A stretch of 64,000 bases of DNA from Lewinellaceae bacterium (GCA_016710765.1 JADJUJ010000003.1:496001-560000), one strand, 5' to 3'. Shown: positions 1-9,312, counted from the first letter of the stretch. Numbers and translations: made by a program. Notes: generated from the sequence alone by a model not told the origin.

Positions 1-942
1 CAGAAGATAGGAAGGGAAGCCTTTCAGGAATACATCGACCGGGAGGCCAAGGACTTCATTCTTTTTAAAACAGAACTGTTGTTGGCTGATACCAAGGGCG
101 ATCCGGTAAAAAGAGCGGGTCTGATCAAAGATATTGTCGGCAGCATCGCGCTCATCCCCGATCCCATCAAGCGGAGCGTTTACCTGCGCGAGTGCTCTGG
201 CGCACTGGAGGTGTCGGAAACAGCCCTGGTGGAAGAATGCAACAAGCTCATTACCCAGGGCCTTCGAAAGCGGGCCGACCGGGAGGCGCGCAAGCCTGGC
301 GCGGCTTCGGATACGCCGGGCGTAGCCACCCACGATTTTCCTTCACATGAACCCATGTGGGAGCCGCCGGTGGAAGATGGAAAAGACTTTAAAACACTAA
401 ACAATAACGAGCAAGAAAGAGAAATTGTTAAAATTTTGATTCGATACGGCGATCAAAATCTAACAGAAGAGGTATCAGTAGCTTATTTTATCCTTTCAGA
501 TATTGATGAATCTATAGATGCCTTTGAAAATGATCTTTACCGAATGATTGTTTCGGAGTGCAATGAACGGTTGTCAAAAAATGAAATGATTAATGCAGAT
601 TATTTTTTGAATCATGAATCGAAGCGAATTAAAGATCTAGCCCTTGATCTACTTTTCGATCGTTTTGAGGGTGATTATTCAAGTAATTGGGAAGAAAAGC
701 TAAACATGCCTTTGCAGTATCAAAAAACGATTGCATTAAATTTTGACTTGGCAACACGTTCTGCATTGAACCATTTTAAAAAGCATAAAATTGCTAACAT
801 GATGTCAATCAATGCTGAGCGGATAAAAAATGCTGAGTTAAACGGTGATATAGATGGCTTTACAAATTATGTAAAAATTCAAATGAAGTTAAAGGAAGCC
901 GCTGGTAGAATTGCAAAATTGACAGGCACTGTCGTATTATAA
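1..942 (+). CDS. dnaG: DNA primase DnaG, C-terminal part (5' end outside window)
   Basis: This is the C-terminal half of the replicative primase, which makes RNA primers and contacts the DnaB helicase. The frame is open from base 1, so the zinc-binding domain and most of the TOPRIM domain lie upstream of the window. The visible part holds the end of the catalytic core (around KRAGLIKDIVGSIALIPDPI), a charged linker, and a helical C-terminal region of about 170 residues typical of the Bacteroidota helicase-binding domain. The stop is followed 2 bases later by the start of rnz, so the two genes are probably cotranscribed. From about base 390 the DNA becomes clearly more AT-rich than the first part of the gene. 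The family call rests on the conserved core segment and the overall layout. Confidence 0.85.
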   Translation, partial: QKIGREAFQEYIDREAKDFILFKTELLLADTKGDPVKRAGLIKDIVGSIALIPDPIKRSVYLRECSGALEVSETALVEECNKLITQGLRKRADREARKPGAASDTPGVATHDFPSHEPMWEPPVEDGKDFKTLNNNEQEREIVKILIRYGDQNLTEEVSVAYFILSDIDESIDAFENDLYRMIVSECNERLSKNEMINADYFLNHESKRIKDLALDLLFDRFEGDYSSNWEEKLNMPLQYQKTIALNFDLATRSALNHFKKHKIANMMSINAERIKNAELNGDIDGFTNYVKIQMKLKEAAGRIAKLTGTVVL

Positions 943-944
943 TC

Positions 945-1850
945 ATGCAGGTACAAATACTCGGCAGCAGTGCAGGAGGGCCCTTTCAAGGCAGGCATTA
1001 TACCGCACAAATCCTGCAGCAGGACAATCATTACTATTTAATTAATTGTGGAGAAGGTACAGAGGAACAGATGTACAAGTTTGGTGTAAAAGCCGACCGT
1101 CTGAACCATGTTTTTATTTCACATCTCCATGGCGACCATGTGTACGGGCTGGTAGGGCTCATTACTTCCTATTGCCTGAAGCGCCGAACGGAAACCCTGC
1201 ATTGCTATGCACCAGCAGGTTTGCAGGAACTGGTAGCGCAAACCTTTCGGTTAACTGGCGTTCGTACGCCCTTTCCGATGGTGTTCCATGTTGTTGATAC
1301 CGAACAATCCAGCCTTGTTTTTGAAAACCGCGGTCTAGAGGTTTGGAGCATCCCGCTGAACCACCGGACGCCATGTGCCGGATGGTTGTTCCGGGAAAAA
1401 CCGCGCCTGCGAAACATCAGAAAAGAAAAGATTGAGGAGTACAACCTCCATTACAGCCAACTACCTGCGCTAAAGCGCGGTGAGCACCTGCTGTTGCCCG
1501 ACGGGCGCAACATTCCGAATGCCGAACTTACCCAGGATCCGCCAGCCCCGCAGCAGTATGCTTTTTGCAGCGATACGGCCTTTTCCGAAAAGGTAGTGGA
1601 GCTCGTTAAATGCGTAGATTTGCTCTATCATGAGGCCACCTTTACCAACGATCATCAGGAGGAAGCGGCCATAGCCTATCACAGCACTGCCGAACAAGCC
1701 GCTACGGTGGCATTGCGAGCAGGTGTGGGCAGGCTCATTATGGGACATTTTTCTGCCCGCTACAAAAATCTGGAACAACACCTTTCCGAAGCCCGTGCCG
1801 TATTTTCAGCATCGGACGTGGTGGTGGAAGGCGAGTGGTACGGCTGTTAG
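945..1850 (+). CDS. rnz: Ribonuclease Z (tRNA 3'-processing endonuclease)
   Basis: RNase Z is a metallo-beta-lactamase-fold enzyme that cuts the 3' trailer from tRNA precursors. At 301 residues it matches the short bacterial form. The zinc-binding motif HLHGDH is at residues 60-65, preceded by the conserved GSSAG segment near residue 7 and CGEGTEEQ near 35-42. Later ligands are visible as the Asp in FCSDTAF (about residue 210) and the His in IMGHFSARY (about 268). The gene starts 2 bases after the dnaG stop. The tRNA-Cys gene in this window lacks an encoded CCA after the discriminator, so 3' trimming before CCA addition would be needed. Confidence 0.95.
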   Translation: MQVQILGSSAGGPFQGRHYTAQILQQDNHYYLINCGEGTEEQMYKFGVKADRLNHVFISHLHGDHVYGLVGLITSYCLKRRTETLHCYAPAGLQELVAQTFRLTGVRTPFPMVFHVVDTEQSSLVFENRGLEVWSIPLNHRTPCAGWLFREKPRLRNIRKEKIEEYNLHYSQLPALKRGEHLLLPDGRNIPNAELTQDPPAPQQYAFCSDTAFSEKVVELVKCVDLLYHEATFTNDHQEEAAIAYHSTAEQAATVALRAGVGRLIMGHFSARYKNLEQHLSEARAVFSASDVVVEGEWYGC

Positions 1851-1854
1851 CGCA

Positions 1855-1895
1855 TGTTGGGGTTGAGGGCAGTCGCTAATGTATCAACCCCAACA
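1855..1895. terminator. Inverted repeat between convergent rnz and Crp-family gene
   Basis: A perfect 12-bp stem, TGTTGGGGTTGA at 1855-1866 and its complement at 1884-1895, encloses a 17-base loop. It lies between two convergent genes, just after the rnz stop, so a bidirectional terminator is likely. Neither side has a strong T run. Confidence 0.55.
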
Positions 1896-1908
1896 GCGGG
1901 TCCGCCAC

Positions 1909-2703
1909 TTACGCCAGTTTTTCAATGTCCCGGATCAAAATACTATTCCGGTTGAAATAGATCAGGTTGGATTTGCGCAGGTCATTGAGCACAGAGGTGA
2001 CGGTTTGACGGCTGGTGCCGGTCAGGTTGGCAATGTCCTGTTGTGTCAGGTGGTGTTTCACGAGGGTTTCGTAGCCTACACGGCGGCCTTCTTTGCCCGC
2101 GGTATCCACCAGAAATTCTATGATGCGCTCCCGCGCATCTTTCAGCACCAGCGAGGCTAGGCGCTCTTCAACGCGCTGTAGCCTTTGGCTGAGGTGTTTC
2201 AGGCAGGAAAAAACGAGTCTTTGGTTTTGTTCCATCATGGCCTGAAAGTCGGCGATACGAATCGAAAGCAGTTCCACTTCGTCGTGCATGGCTTGTGCAA
2301 AGTCAGAACGGTGAAGCTCGCCTGCCAGCGCCAGGTCGCCAAAAATAGTGATGGGCTGCAGGATTTCTTTAATCACTTCCTTTCCTTCCGGAGAGAAGGT
2401 ACCAGATTTCACCTTTCCGCGCATTAAAAAGTACATTTGATCAGCGGGTTCATCCGACATATAGATGAACTGGAACTTGGGAATGCGCCGATACTGAGCC
2501 TGTGCGGCCAGTTGATCCATTTCCACAGGGCTCAATGCGTCGAGCACCAGGAATTGGCTGAGAAAAGCAATTTTGTTTTTAATTTCCATGGCGGCATCGT
2601 TTGATTCAGAAGTAGTAGTTGTGTGTTTGGATGAGTTGGAATCCCTTCGTTGCCTTGCTTCGTAGATTAGGTCTGGATTATTTTTTGCTTTAGAATTCAT
2701 CAC
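1909..2703 (-). CDS. Crp/Fnr family transcriptional regulator
   Basis: This is a one-component transcription factor with an N-terminal cyclic-nucleotide-binding-like beta-roll (about residues 45-165) and a C-terminal Crp-type winged helix-turn-helix (about 195-258, with HHLTQQDIANLTGTSRQTVT as the recognition part). The N-terminal 40 residues are polar and low in complexity. No cysteine cluster typical of an Fnr iron-sulfur sensor is visible, so the signal is unknown. A TAnnTTTG-like box (2708-2715, complement strand) ends only 4 bases before the ATG, which would give an almost leaderless mRNA if the box is used, or else argues for a start further inside, such as Met 39. Targets cannot be read from the sequence. 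Confidence 0.85.
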   Translation of the reverse strand: MMNSKAKNNPDLIYEARQRRDSNSSKHTTTTSESNDAAMEIKNKIAFLSQFLVLDALSPVEMDQLAAQAQYRRIPKFQFIYMSDEPADQMYFLMRGKVKSGTFSPEGKEVIKEILQPITIFGDLALAGELHRSDFAQAMHDEVELLSIRIADFQAMMEQNQRLVFSCLKHLSQRLQRVEERLASLVLKDARERIIEFLVDTAGKEGRRVGYETLVKHHLTQQDIANLTGTSRQTVTSVLNDLRKSNLIYFNRNSILIRDIEKLA

Positions 2704-2778
2704 CTTACAAAAGTAGGTGCTGTCAATCGTTGAAAAAAGTACATTTTAGTGGTATAGTCTGCTATTTTTGCCAAATAA

Positions 2779-2817
2779 AAAAAGTGCAAATACCTGTCAA
2801 TGAGATATTTGCACTTT
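2779..2817. promoter_or_regulatory. Perfect palindrome upstream of the Crp-family gene
   Basis: AAAGTGCAAATA (from 2780) is repeated as its complement ending at about 2817, around a loop of about 13 bases. On the minus strand the stem is followed by a T run, so it could be a second terminator for the gene to its right. It could equally be a protein-binding palindrome in front of the regulator gene. Confidence 0.4.
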
Positions 2818-2847
2818 ATATTTTTATAAAAAAGTCGAAATTTTTTC

Positions 2848-2886
2848 TAAAAACAAAAAAGCGCAAGGCGTTTCATGCCTTGCGCT
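2848..2886 (-). terminator. Intrinsic terminator of the DUF2795 gene
   Basis: A perfect 10-bp stem (AGCGCAAGGC at 2860-2869 with its complement at 2877-2886) and a 7-base loop are followed on the minus strand by a T-rich run covering about 2848-2860. It lies 70 bases past the stop of the small minus-strand gene at 2957-3178. Confidence 0.75.
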
Positions 2887-2956
2887 GTGTTTATTTTGCC
2901 CAAACCCGAAAAAGAGAGCCCTTTAGGTTTAGGTTCCGGGGTTGGATTAGTGGCTG

Positions 2957-3178
2957 TTAATACTCGTCTTCATTAAAGAAAAAGTCATCATGGCGGGGGT
3001 AATCCGGCCAGATATCTTCAATGCTTTCGTGTAGCTCACCGTCGTCTTCCAGTTCTTCGAGGTTATCGATAACTTCGGCGGGGGCGCCGGAGCGGATGGC
3101 GTAGTCGATGAGTTCGTCTTTAGTGGCCGGCCAGGGAGCTTCTTCAAGATAAGAGGCTAATTCGAGCGTCCAGTACAT
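2957..3178 (-). CDS. DUF2795 family small acidic protein
   Basis: This is a 73-residue acidic protein that begins MYWTLELASYLEEAPWPATK and ends FFFNEDEY. The pattern of a short helical N-terminus, then PATKDELIDYAIRSGAP, then a run of acidic residues and a final FFNEDEY, is that of the DUF2795 proteins common in Bacteroidota. Their function is not known. The gene has its own terminator downstream and lies about 75 bases downstream of queA on the same strand, so it may be read from the queA promoter or from its own. The ORF in the neighbouring frame at 2947-3147 is a shadow. Confidence 0.8.
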   Translation of the reverse strand: MYWTLELASYLEEAPWPATKDELIDYAIRSGAPAEVIDNLEELEDDGELHESIEDIWPDYPRHDDFFFNEDEY

Positions 3179-3254
3179 AGTATTCGAGATTTGTGATTGA
3201 AATTTGTGCAGTTGTAAATGGGCAATGTCCGGGTTATGCCGGATATCCCTGGTT

Positions 3255-4319
3255 TTAAATGATCAGCATGGCATCGCCATAGGTAAAGAACCGGTATTTT
3301 TCCTTAACGGCTTCATGATAGGCGTCCATGACCAGTTCAAAACCACCAAAAGCGCAGGCCATAATCAGGAGACTGGATTTGGGCAGGTGAAAGTTGGTAA
3401 TCATGGAGTTGGCTATACTGAACTGGTAAGGGGGATAAATAAATTTATTGGTCCAACCTTCTACAGGTTTCAGCATGTGTTCCGCGGAAACGGCTGTTTC
3501 AATGGCACGCATGGCGGTGGTTCCAACGGCACAGATATTTTTGCCAGCGGCAATTCCTGCGTTGACGGTGGCTACCATATCTTCAGGTACCTTGAAATAT
3601 TCCGCTTCCATCTTATGCTTGGAAAGGTCTTCCACATCGATCGTCCGGAAAGTACCGAGGCCAATATGGAGCGTGAGTTCCGCAAAGTTGATTCCTTTGA
3701 GCTCCAGGCGCTTCATCAGTTCCAGGCTAAAGTGCAGTCCTGCCGTTGGGGCTGCGACTGCGCCAACTTCCTTGGCAAAAATGGTTTGATAACGCTCGCG
3801 GTCAATGGCTTCGGGTTCACGGTCAATGTATTTGGGCAGTGGGGTATTTCCCAAACGGGAGAGCTCACTGCGGAAATCTTCATCCGTGCCGTCAAAAAGG
3901 AATCGAATTGTCCTGCCCCTGGAAGTGGTATTGTCGACAACTTCGGCCACCAGGGCATCGTTGCCGTTTTCGTCTTCAAAATAGAGTTTGTTGCCCACGC
4001 GTATCTTACGTGCGGGGTCAACCAAAACATCCCATAGGCGGGCGTCGCGGTTGAGTTCGCGCAACAAAAAAACCTCAATTTTAGCACCGGTTTTTTCCTT
4101 TTGCCCGTACAGGCGTGCAGGGAAAACCTTGGTATTGTTGAAAATCAGGACATCCCCGTCGTCAAAATAATGCAGGACGTCCTTGAAAATTTTGTGTTCT
4201 ATTTTCCCGGTATCGCGGTGAATGACCATCAATCGGCTTTCATCGCGTTGTTCTGCGGGGTAAAGCGCGATGAGATCCTTCGGCAGGTTGTAATTGAACT
4301 GTGAAAGTTTTGTACGCAT
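3255..4319 (-). CDS. queA: S-adenosylmethionine:tRNA ribosyltransferase-isomerase
   Basis: QueA transfers and isomerises the ribosyl part of S-adenosylmethionine onto 7-aminomethyl-7-deazaguanine in tRNA, forming epoxyqueuosine at the wobble position. The 354-residue length is normal for the family. Recognisable segments are [20 protein letters not shown] at the N-terminus, [15 protein letters not shown] (about 52-66), [13 protein letters not shown] (about 186-198), [11 protein letters not shown], and the C-terminal [19 protein letters not shown]. No other queuosine gene is in the window. Confidence 0.95.
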   Translation of the reverse strand: MRTKLSQFNYNLPKDLIALYPAEQRDESRLMVIHRDTGKIEHKIFKDVLHYFDDGDVLIFNNTKVFPARLYGQKEKTGAKIEVFLLRELNRDARLWDVLVDPARKIRVGNKLYFEDENGNDALVAEVVDNTTSRGRTIRFLFDGTDEDFRSELSRLGNTPLPKYIDREPEAIDRERYQTIFAKEVGAVAAPTAGLHFSLELMKRLELKGINFAELTLHIGLGTFRTIDVEDLSKHKMEAEYFKVPEDMVATVNAGIAAGKNICAVGTTAMRAIETAVSAEHMLKPVEGWTNKFIYPPYQFSIANSMITNFHLPKSSLLIMACAFGGFELVMDAYHEAVKEKYRFFTYGDAMLII

Positions 4320-4506
4320 TTTCGATCGTTCTTTTGACTGTAGACGTTCGGTTGTGGTTAAAGTATCGTGCTGTCGCTTTTTGTTGCTTTACGGGAGACG
4401 CGACGATGCGTTTTTCCGCCAAGAAGCTGTTTGCCTTAGAACCGAACACCAGTTAAGAGGCTGCAAAAATATTATTTATACCGAAACGACAAACAATAAT
4501 TTGAAA

Positions 4507-6318
4507 TTATGCCGTTGCTACTACCTTTTGAGCCTTCTTACGTTCAAAATCCTTCAAATAAATTTTCCGCAACCGGATGCTCTTTGGTGTAACCTCTACG
4601 TATTCGTCTTCTTGGATGTACTCCAGCGCTTCTTCCAAAGAGAAGCGGCGCGGTGGTGGCAGTGATACCTTGTCGTCGGAACCGGATGCGCGCATGTTGG
4701 TAAGTTTTTTCGTCTTGGTAACGTTCACCACAAGGTCGTTCGGACGGATATGCTCGCCGATAACCTGTCCTTCATACACCTCTTCTCCGGGCTCAACAAA
4801 AAAGGTTCCGCGATCCTGCAGGTTGTCTAGGGAATAGGCAATGGCTGCGCCAGTTTCCATTACAATCAAGGAGCCGTTTTGGCGGCCTGAAATATCACCT
4901 TTCCAGGGTTCGTAACCTTCAAACCGGTGGGTCATGATGGCTTCGCCCTGTGATGCGGTCAGAATGGCTGAACGCAGGCCGATAATGCCACGGGATGGAA
5001 TGTCAAAGCGCAGCTGAAAGCGGTCGCCTTTTTGTTCCATTGTTTTCATTACACCTTTACGGCGGGTCACAAATTCAATGCATTTGCCGCTGGATTCTTC
5101 CGGCGTGTCGATGGTCAGTTCTTCCACCGGTTCACATTTTTTACCGTCAATTTCCTTAATGATAACCTGCGGCTGACCGATCTGGAGTTCATATCCTTCC
5201 CGGCGCATGGTTTCAATCAACACGCTGAGATGGAGTACGCCGCGGCCAAAAATGATAAAGGAGTCGGCCGAATCGGTATCGTGCATGCGCATGGCGAGGT
5301 TTTTCTCGAGTTCTTTTTCGAGGCGCTCGCGTACGTGACGGCTGGTAACAAATTTACCTTCCTTGCCGAAGAACGGCGAGTCGTTGATGGTAAACGTCAT
5401 GCTCATCGTCGGCTCGTCTACCGCAATGATGGGCAGTGCCTCGGGCGTTTCGTAATCGGCAATGGTATCACCAATTTCAAAACCTTCTACCCCAACAATG
5501 GCGCAGATGTCGCCGGCTTCAACTTCATTGATTTCGCGCTTGCCCAATCCGTCAAAGATGAACAATTGCTTGATCTTGTGTTTTTGAACAGTACCGTCTT
5601 TTTTTACCAGGGAAACATTCTGGTTGGCCAGAAGTTTGCCGCGGTGGAGGCGTCCTACGGCGATACGGCCGATGTAATTGGAGTAATCCAGGGAGGTGAT
5701 CAGGAGTTGCAGGTTGCCTTCTGCCACTTTGGGCGCTGGCACGTGCGTAATGATATCGTCGAGCAGGGCGGTAATGTCGCTCGTGGGGTTTTTCCAGTCG
5801 TGGCCCATCCAACCCTGCTTGGCAGAGCCGTAGATTACCGGGAAGTCGAGTTGTTCTTCGGTGGCATCGAGGGAGCACATCAGGTCAAAAACAGCCTCAT
5901 GCGCCCAGTCGGGGTTACAGTTGGGCTTATCCACCTTGTTGATTACAACAATGGCGTGCTTGCCCATTTGAAGGGCTTTTTGAAGTACGAAGCGGGTTTG
6001 CGGCATGGGGCCTTCAAAGGCATCCACCAACAGCAACACGCCATCGGCCATGTTGAGTACACGTTCCACTTCACCGCCAAAGTCGGCGTGACCAGGCGTG
6101 TCTATCACGTTGATCTTGAAGTCTTTGTACTTTATTGCCACGTTTTTGGCCAGGATAGTAATGCCCCGTTCCCGTTCCAGGTCGTTGTTGTCCAGGATCA
6201 GTTCGCCGGTCATTTCGTGTTCCTTGAAGACTTGGGTCAGGTGGATCATTTTATCTACCAGGGTAGTCTTGCCGTGGTCAACGTGGGCAATAATGGCGAT
6301 GTTGCGAATCTTTGTCAT
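4507..6318 (-). CDS. typA: Translational GTPase TypA/BipA
   Basis: TypA is a ribosome-binding GTPase of the EF-G family, involved in ribosome assembly and in growth under stress such as cold. It is 603 residues, the usual length. The G1 motif AHVDHGKT is at residues 11-18, followed by [15 protein letters not shown] (G3) and NKVDKP (G4). The C-terminal half carries the EF-G-like domains and the conserved SRGIIGLRS stretch. A good promoter lies 144 bases upstream (6462-6491), giving a leader of about 135 bases. Confidence 0.96.
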   Translation of the reverse strand: MTKIRNIAIIAHVDHGKTTLVDKMIHLTQVFKEHEMTGELILDNNDLERERGITILAKNVAIKYKDFKINVIDTPGHADFGGEVERVLNMADGVLLLVDAFEGPMPQTRFVLQKALQMGKHAIVVINKVDKPNCNPDWAHEAVFDLMCSLDATEEQLDFPVIYGSAKQGWMGHDWKNPTSDITALLDDIITHVPAPKVAEGNLQLLITSLDYSNYIGRIAVGRLHRGKLLANQNVSLVKKDGTVQKHKIKQLFIFDGLGKREINEVEAGDICAIVGVEGFEIGDTIADYETPEALPIIAVDEPTMSMTFTINDSPFFGKEGKFVTSRHVRERLEKELEKNLAMRMHDTDSADSFIIFGRGVLHLSVLIETMRREGYELQIGQPQVIIKEIDGKKCEPVEELTIDTPEESSGKCIEFVTRRKGVMKTMEQKGDRFQLRFDIPSRGIIGLRSAILTASQGEAIMTHRFEGYEPWKGDISGRQNGSLIVMETGAAIAYSLDNLQDRGTFFVEPGEEVYEGQVIGEHIRPNDLVVNVTKTKKLTNMRASGSDDKVSLPPPRRFSLEEALEYIQEDEYVEVTPKSIRLRKIYLKDFERKKAQKVVATA

Positions 6319-6461
6319 GAAAATGTTAAGTGAGTGATGCCGGCTTCCGGTAGTATATTTGGGATTGCTTTAAAACTTGGTGCCGTTGTAAAATAAATAT
6401 AAAAAAAAACCGAAGCAACTCAAAATTTTATCAAAAAAATGGCCTCGGCTTAAGCAAGCCG

Positions 6462-6491
6462 CAAAGATACGCTTTTTTCTACTTAGAACAA
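6462..6491 (-). promoter_or_regulatory. Bacteroidota-type promoter for typA
   Basis: On the minus strand this reads TTG-N19-TATCTTTG, with the -7 box at 6462-6469 and the TTG at 6489-6491. It matches the known Bacteroidota primary sigma factor consensus (TTG about 19 bases before TAnnTTTG). It points toward typA with no other gene between. Confidence 0.6.
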
Positions 6492-6755
6492 GGTGGAAAT
6501 GTTGCGAGATTGTTAATCTTTTTTAAGACCCGCGAGCGGCTTCTGGTAAGATCCGGGAAATGATTGTAAATAAACAGCATAATGCCGCCTAAATTCTATC
6601 AATTTGAATATATTTGTCCAACAATTGCCCGGCAGTACGTACAGTATGAACCCCTTGTAAAGGAAGAGCCAATTGAGAGCGGGGGATGATCCCATACGGC
6701 ACTGCTGGGTTAATTGTTTTGTTTGTGCGACTGCCTTCGCTAGTCCCACGTGTTT
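6492..6755. other. Intergenic stretch between the typA promoter and the DUF1573 gene
   Basis: Together with the typA leader, 6319-6755 is 437 bases without a convincing gene. A 78-codon GTG-started minus-strand frame (6513-6749) begins 7 bases after the DUF1573 stop, but it has no recognisable motif and its composition is like that of non-coding DNA. No clear terminator was found here. Confidence 0.4.
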
Positions 6756-7337
6756 CTACTCCCCTTTTTTTGCCGTTATGTTGCCATCGATGTACAGTAC
6801 GCTGCGCCGGTTGGGCGCCGAGTTGTCGTATAGCACAATTCCTGCGCGCACTTTTCCGATTTTGTTGGTGCTGTCAAACTCTACCCTTACCGTGGCCGAT
6901 TCTCCGGGCATGACCGGAAATCTTGGGAACGACAACACCGTGCAATCGCAGGAGCTTTGGGCGCGATTGATGAGATAGGGCTGTGTTCCGGTATTTTTTA
7001 CGATAAAGGAGTCCATCACAAAGGTTCCTTCCTCTACTTTGCCAAAGGCAATGGTGTCGTGGCTCCACATTATTTCTGTGCGCTGTAAATCGCCCGTTGC
7101 TTTGGCCAGGAGATCCACATAGAGCTGTGTTTTCTGTTTGGCATCGGGAGAGAGTTGTTCAAACTGTGATTGAATTTCGCGGTCGATGCCGACACCCTGG
7201 GTGCGCATGTACGCCAACAGTTCCAGTTTTTGTTCGTTGCTCATTTTGCGCAATGCAGGCTGCAGGTCCTGGGCTTGCAGCCTAACGCCACAGAAGAGGA
7301 TAGCAATACATGCGGAGAAACAGAGCAGGTGACGCAT
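6756..7337 (-). CDS. DUF1573 domain protein with signal peptide
   Basis: This is an exported protein of about 193 residues. I choose Met at 7337 rather than the upstream frame start at 7376, because from 7337 the protein begins with a normal signal peptide (MRHLLCFSACIAILFCG) and because a TAnnTTTG box (CAAAGGTA at 7361-7368 on the plus strand) lies just upstream, inside the longer reading. The C-terminal half shows the DUF1573 pattern: FGKVEEGTFVMDSFIVKNTG, then SSCDCTV, then PGESATVRVEFDS. DUF1573 domains are immunoglobulin-like and common in exported Bacteroidota proteins; their function is unknown. The gene follows the HepT/MntA-like pair on the same strand. Confidence 0.75.
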   Translation of the reverse strand: MRHLLCFSACIAILFCGVRLQAQDLQPALRKMSNEQKLELLAYMRTQGVGIDREIQSQFEQLSPDAKQKTQLYVDLLAKATGDLQRTEIMWSHDTIAFGKVEEGTFVMDSFIVKNTGTQPYLINRAQSSCDCTVLSFPRFPVMPGESATVRVEFDSTNKIGKVRAGIVLYDNSAPNRRSVLYIDGNITAKKGE

Positions 7338-7380
7338 AGTGGATAGTGGTTGGTTTCGAACAAAGGTAATACGCATAATT

Positions 7381-7734
7381 TTATCCCATGCTTAGAAGAT
7401 GGGTCTGAATCACAGGCAATTCGGTTTTGCAAAAATCGAACAGCAACTCGTAGTCTATTTCGTCGTAGTGCATTTCGAGTAAATACGCTGTAGGAATGGC
7501 TTTTCTAGGGTCGATGTGGTGGCGAAGCAGCAGGCCGGGCACCACCTGTTCAATTCGACTGATTTTTTGACTGATGATTTGAAGGCGGAGCATGACAGCA
7601 TCTGCCACCAGGCGACCATTTTTGCTTCGGACGAAATCAATGGGCTGTTGAATGTCGGCTACGCGTTCCTGTATCAGACTGATCGCTTCCAGTATAATAG
7701 CCAGTGAATCCCTGACGATCAAATGTTCAGGCAT
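7381..7734 (-). CDS. HepT-like (HEPN, DUF86) protein with degenerate RNase motif
   Basis: The 117-residue all-helical protein follows the layout of HepT/DUF86 HEPN toxins: an N-terminal helix with VRDSLAIILEAISLIQERV, a middle QIISQKISRIEQVVP, and a C-terminal IDYELLFDFCKTELPVI. Active HepT proteins carry R-x4-H before a similar IDxxxVW stretch. Here the matching part reads PTAYLLEMHYDEID, with no Arg at the expected place and the His shifted by one residue. The start overlaps the end of the mntA-like gene by 8 bases, the usual arrangement for this toxin-antitoxin family. I infer an unusual or inactive toxin; assignment to the family is fairly secure from the pairing. Confidence 0.75.
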   Translation of the reverse strand: MPEHLIVRDSLAIILEAISLIQERVADIQQPIDFVRSKNGRLVADAVMLRLQIISQKISRIEQVVPGLLLRHHIDPRKAIPTAYLLEMHYDEIDYELLFDFCKTELPVIQTHLLSMG

Positions 7735-8020
7735 ACACCAAATCTTGCTCTATAGAATCCAGAAAACTTTTGCGCAAATGCGGGCCGCGGCGCACCAGAT
7801 CAACCGGGGTATGCAGGTGTTGTTCCAGAAAGAGGCGCAGTTCTACGTACTTCTGGTAACTGGGTTGCGATTGTTCCACCAGGATGTCAACATCGCTGCT
7901 CGGGCCTGCCACATTTCTGGCATAGGAGCCGAAGATGCCTATGGCCTTAACCCCCAGTTGTTGCTGCAGGTAAGCTTTGTGATTTCTTAAAAAACGCAAT
8001 ATGGAGGTTCTGGTTGCCAT
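7727..8020 (-). CDS. MntA-like minimal nucleotidyltransferase
   Basis: This is a 97-residue minimal nucleotidyltransferase. The catalytic signature GS-x10-D-x-D is intact: GSYARNVAGPSSDVD, at about residues 31-45. In studied MntA/HepT pairs this enzyme acts as the antitoxin by adding AMP units to a tyrosine of the HEPN toxin. The gene overlaps the HepT-like gene by 8 bases and is first in the operon. A strong promoter (8028-8057) sits directly in front, with only about 2-5 bases of leader expected before the ATG. Confidence 0.85.
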   Translation of the reverse strand: MATRTSILRFLRNHKAYLQQQLGVKAIGIFGSYARNVAGPSSDVDILVEQSQPSYQKYVELRLFLEQHLHTPVDLVRRGPHLRKSFLDSIEQDLVYA

Positions 8021-8027
8021 TCGATTA

Positions 8028-8057
8028 CAAATATACGGTCGTATTTCAAGGAATCAA
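8028..8057 (-). promoter_or_regulatory. Promoter of the mntA/hepT-like pair
   Basis: On the minus strand this is TTG-N19-TATATTTG (-7 box at 8028-8035, TTG at 8055-8057), a full match to the Bacteroidota consensus. The -7 box ends 7 bases before the ATG at 8018-8020, so the transcript would be leaderless or nearly so. Confidence 0.65.
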
Positions 8058-8127
8058 AGCCCTGGTGGGCCGTTTGAATTTGATTTGGATTTGCTGGCCG
8101 AAACTTCCACTTGCCATCTTACCTGCT

Positions 8128-9233
8128 CTACAGCGCTTTGAACTTGCCTTTTTCGTATATCAACGCGCCGTCTGCCCATATTTCGCCACATTGCGTCATG
8201 TCGGTTATCATATCCCAATGCACAGTGGATTCGTTGAGGCCGCCTGTATGCAGGTAACTCTGCCCAACAGCCATGTGGATGGAACCACCAATTTTCTCGT
8301 CGAAGAGAATGTTCTTGGTGATGCGGTTGATGTCGTAATTGGTGCCAATAGCCGCTTCACCAAAACGCCGGGCGCCAGGCAGGGAGAAAATATAATCGAG
8401 AAAGTCCTTGCCACGGGTTGCCTCCCAGCGCTCTACCAGCCCGTCCTTTACCCAGAGGCGCACATTTTCCACCTCATGGCCCATGTACAGTCCGGGGTAT
8501 GAAAAATAGATTTCGCCCTGAACGCTGTCTTCAACCGGTCCGGTGAACACCTCACCAGATGGCATGTTGGCCCGGCCATCGGAGTTGATCCAGGTGCGGC
8601 CTTTGGTAGAAAAGCGAATGTCGGTGTCCTGGCTCACATACCGGATATCGCTGCATTGGTTGAGGTGGTCGACAATCTTTTGCTGACTTTGGCGCACTTT
8701 AAGCCACTCGGCCTTTGGGTCGTGTGCAAACAATTTACAGGCGCCAAACACAAAATCTTCGTATTCGCTAAGGCTCATGCCTGCTTCCTGCGCTGCCGCA
8801 TCGGTCGGGTACTGGCACAGGCCGCGCACCATTGCTTTGCTGGCGGTGCGTTCGGAGTAGGCTTTGCTAACGGGTTTCATGGCTTCCTGCCGGATTTTGC
8901 TGCGTTCCTGGGGCGCATTTTGGCCTTCTCTCAGGTTAAACGGTGCCCTGATGTGTAAAAACGCGTCGTAGGTTTCCATGGCCAGCCGGTGTAGGGTGGG
9001 GGCGCTGCGCAGCGCTTCGTCGTTACCATTGCGCAGCAAAATTTGTTCTCGCTCCCGAAAATGCATGTCGTAATCCACTACTGCCGCGCCCGCTTCAAGC
9101 ATGCACTGGTACACTTCGCGCAGCAAAGGCTCGGCAAGCGTAGTGGTGGAAATATATACCTTTGGCCTGGCTTGATTTCAAGGCAGTAGTGCGTGAGCAG
9201 TTGGGCGTAACGTTGAAGTATGGAAGGCGACAT
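8128..9233 (-). CDS. M29 family aminopeptidase (frameshifted near its start)
   Basis: This is a metal-dependent aminopeptidase of the M29 (AmpS/AmpT) family. Residues matching the known metal site of the family are visible in the C-terminal part: GEAAIGTN, SIHMAVGQSY and STVHWDM. The in-frame open region runs from 9126, but the N-terminus (MSPSILQRYAQLLTHYCLEI) is in another frame starting at 9233. The frames join near 9160, where restoring one A in a short run gives GQKVYISTTTLAEPLLREV. The whole would be about 368 residues, which is normal. A sequencing or assembly indel is more likely than a true mutation. An octamer repeat array lies 40 bases upstream. Confidence 0.8.
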
Positions 9234-9272
9234 GTGTTTTTTGATGTCAAAGGTAGAAATATTGACTCATTG

Positions 9273-9312
9273 CTACAATGCAACAATGCAACAATGAAAC
9301 AATGAAACAATC
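9273..9312. repeat. Octamer tandem repeat (nnACAATG)x5
   Basis: Five 8-bp units, ending ACAATG, ACAATG, ACAATG, ACAATG and ACAATC, fill the gap between the divergent M29 aminopeptidase and helicase genes. Several other intergenic stretches in the window hold similar 7-8 bp degenerate tandem repeats. Confidence 0.7.

Noticed and set aside
5032..6333. A 433-codon plus-strand frame opposite typA
   Set aside because: It is a mirror of the highly conserved typA coding strand; the protein has no motif.
6513..6749. A 78-codon GTG-started minus-strand gene after the DUF1573 gene
   Set aside because: No motif, no ribosome-binding site, and composition like non-coding DNA.
9273..9312. The octamer arrays as CRISPR repeats
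   Set aside because: Units are 7-8 bp and contiguous without spacers; no cas genes in the window.
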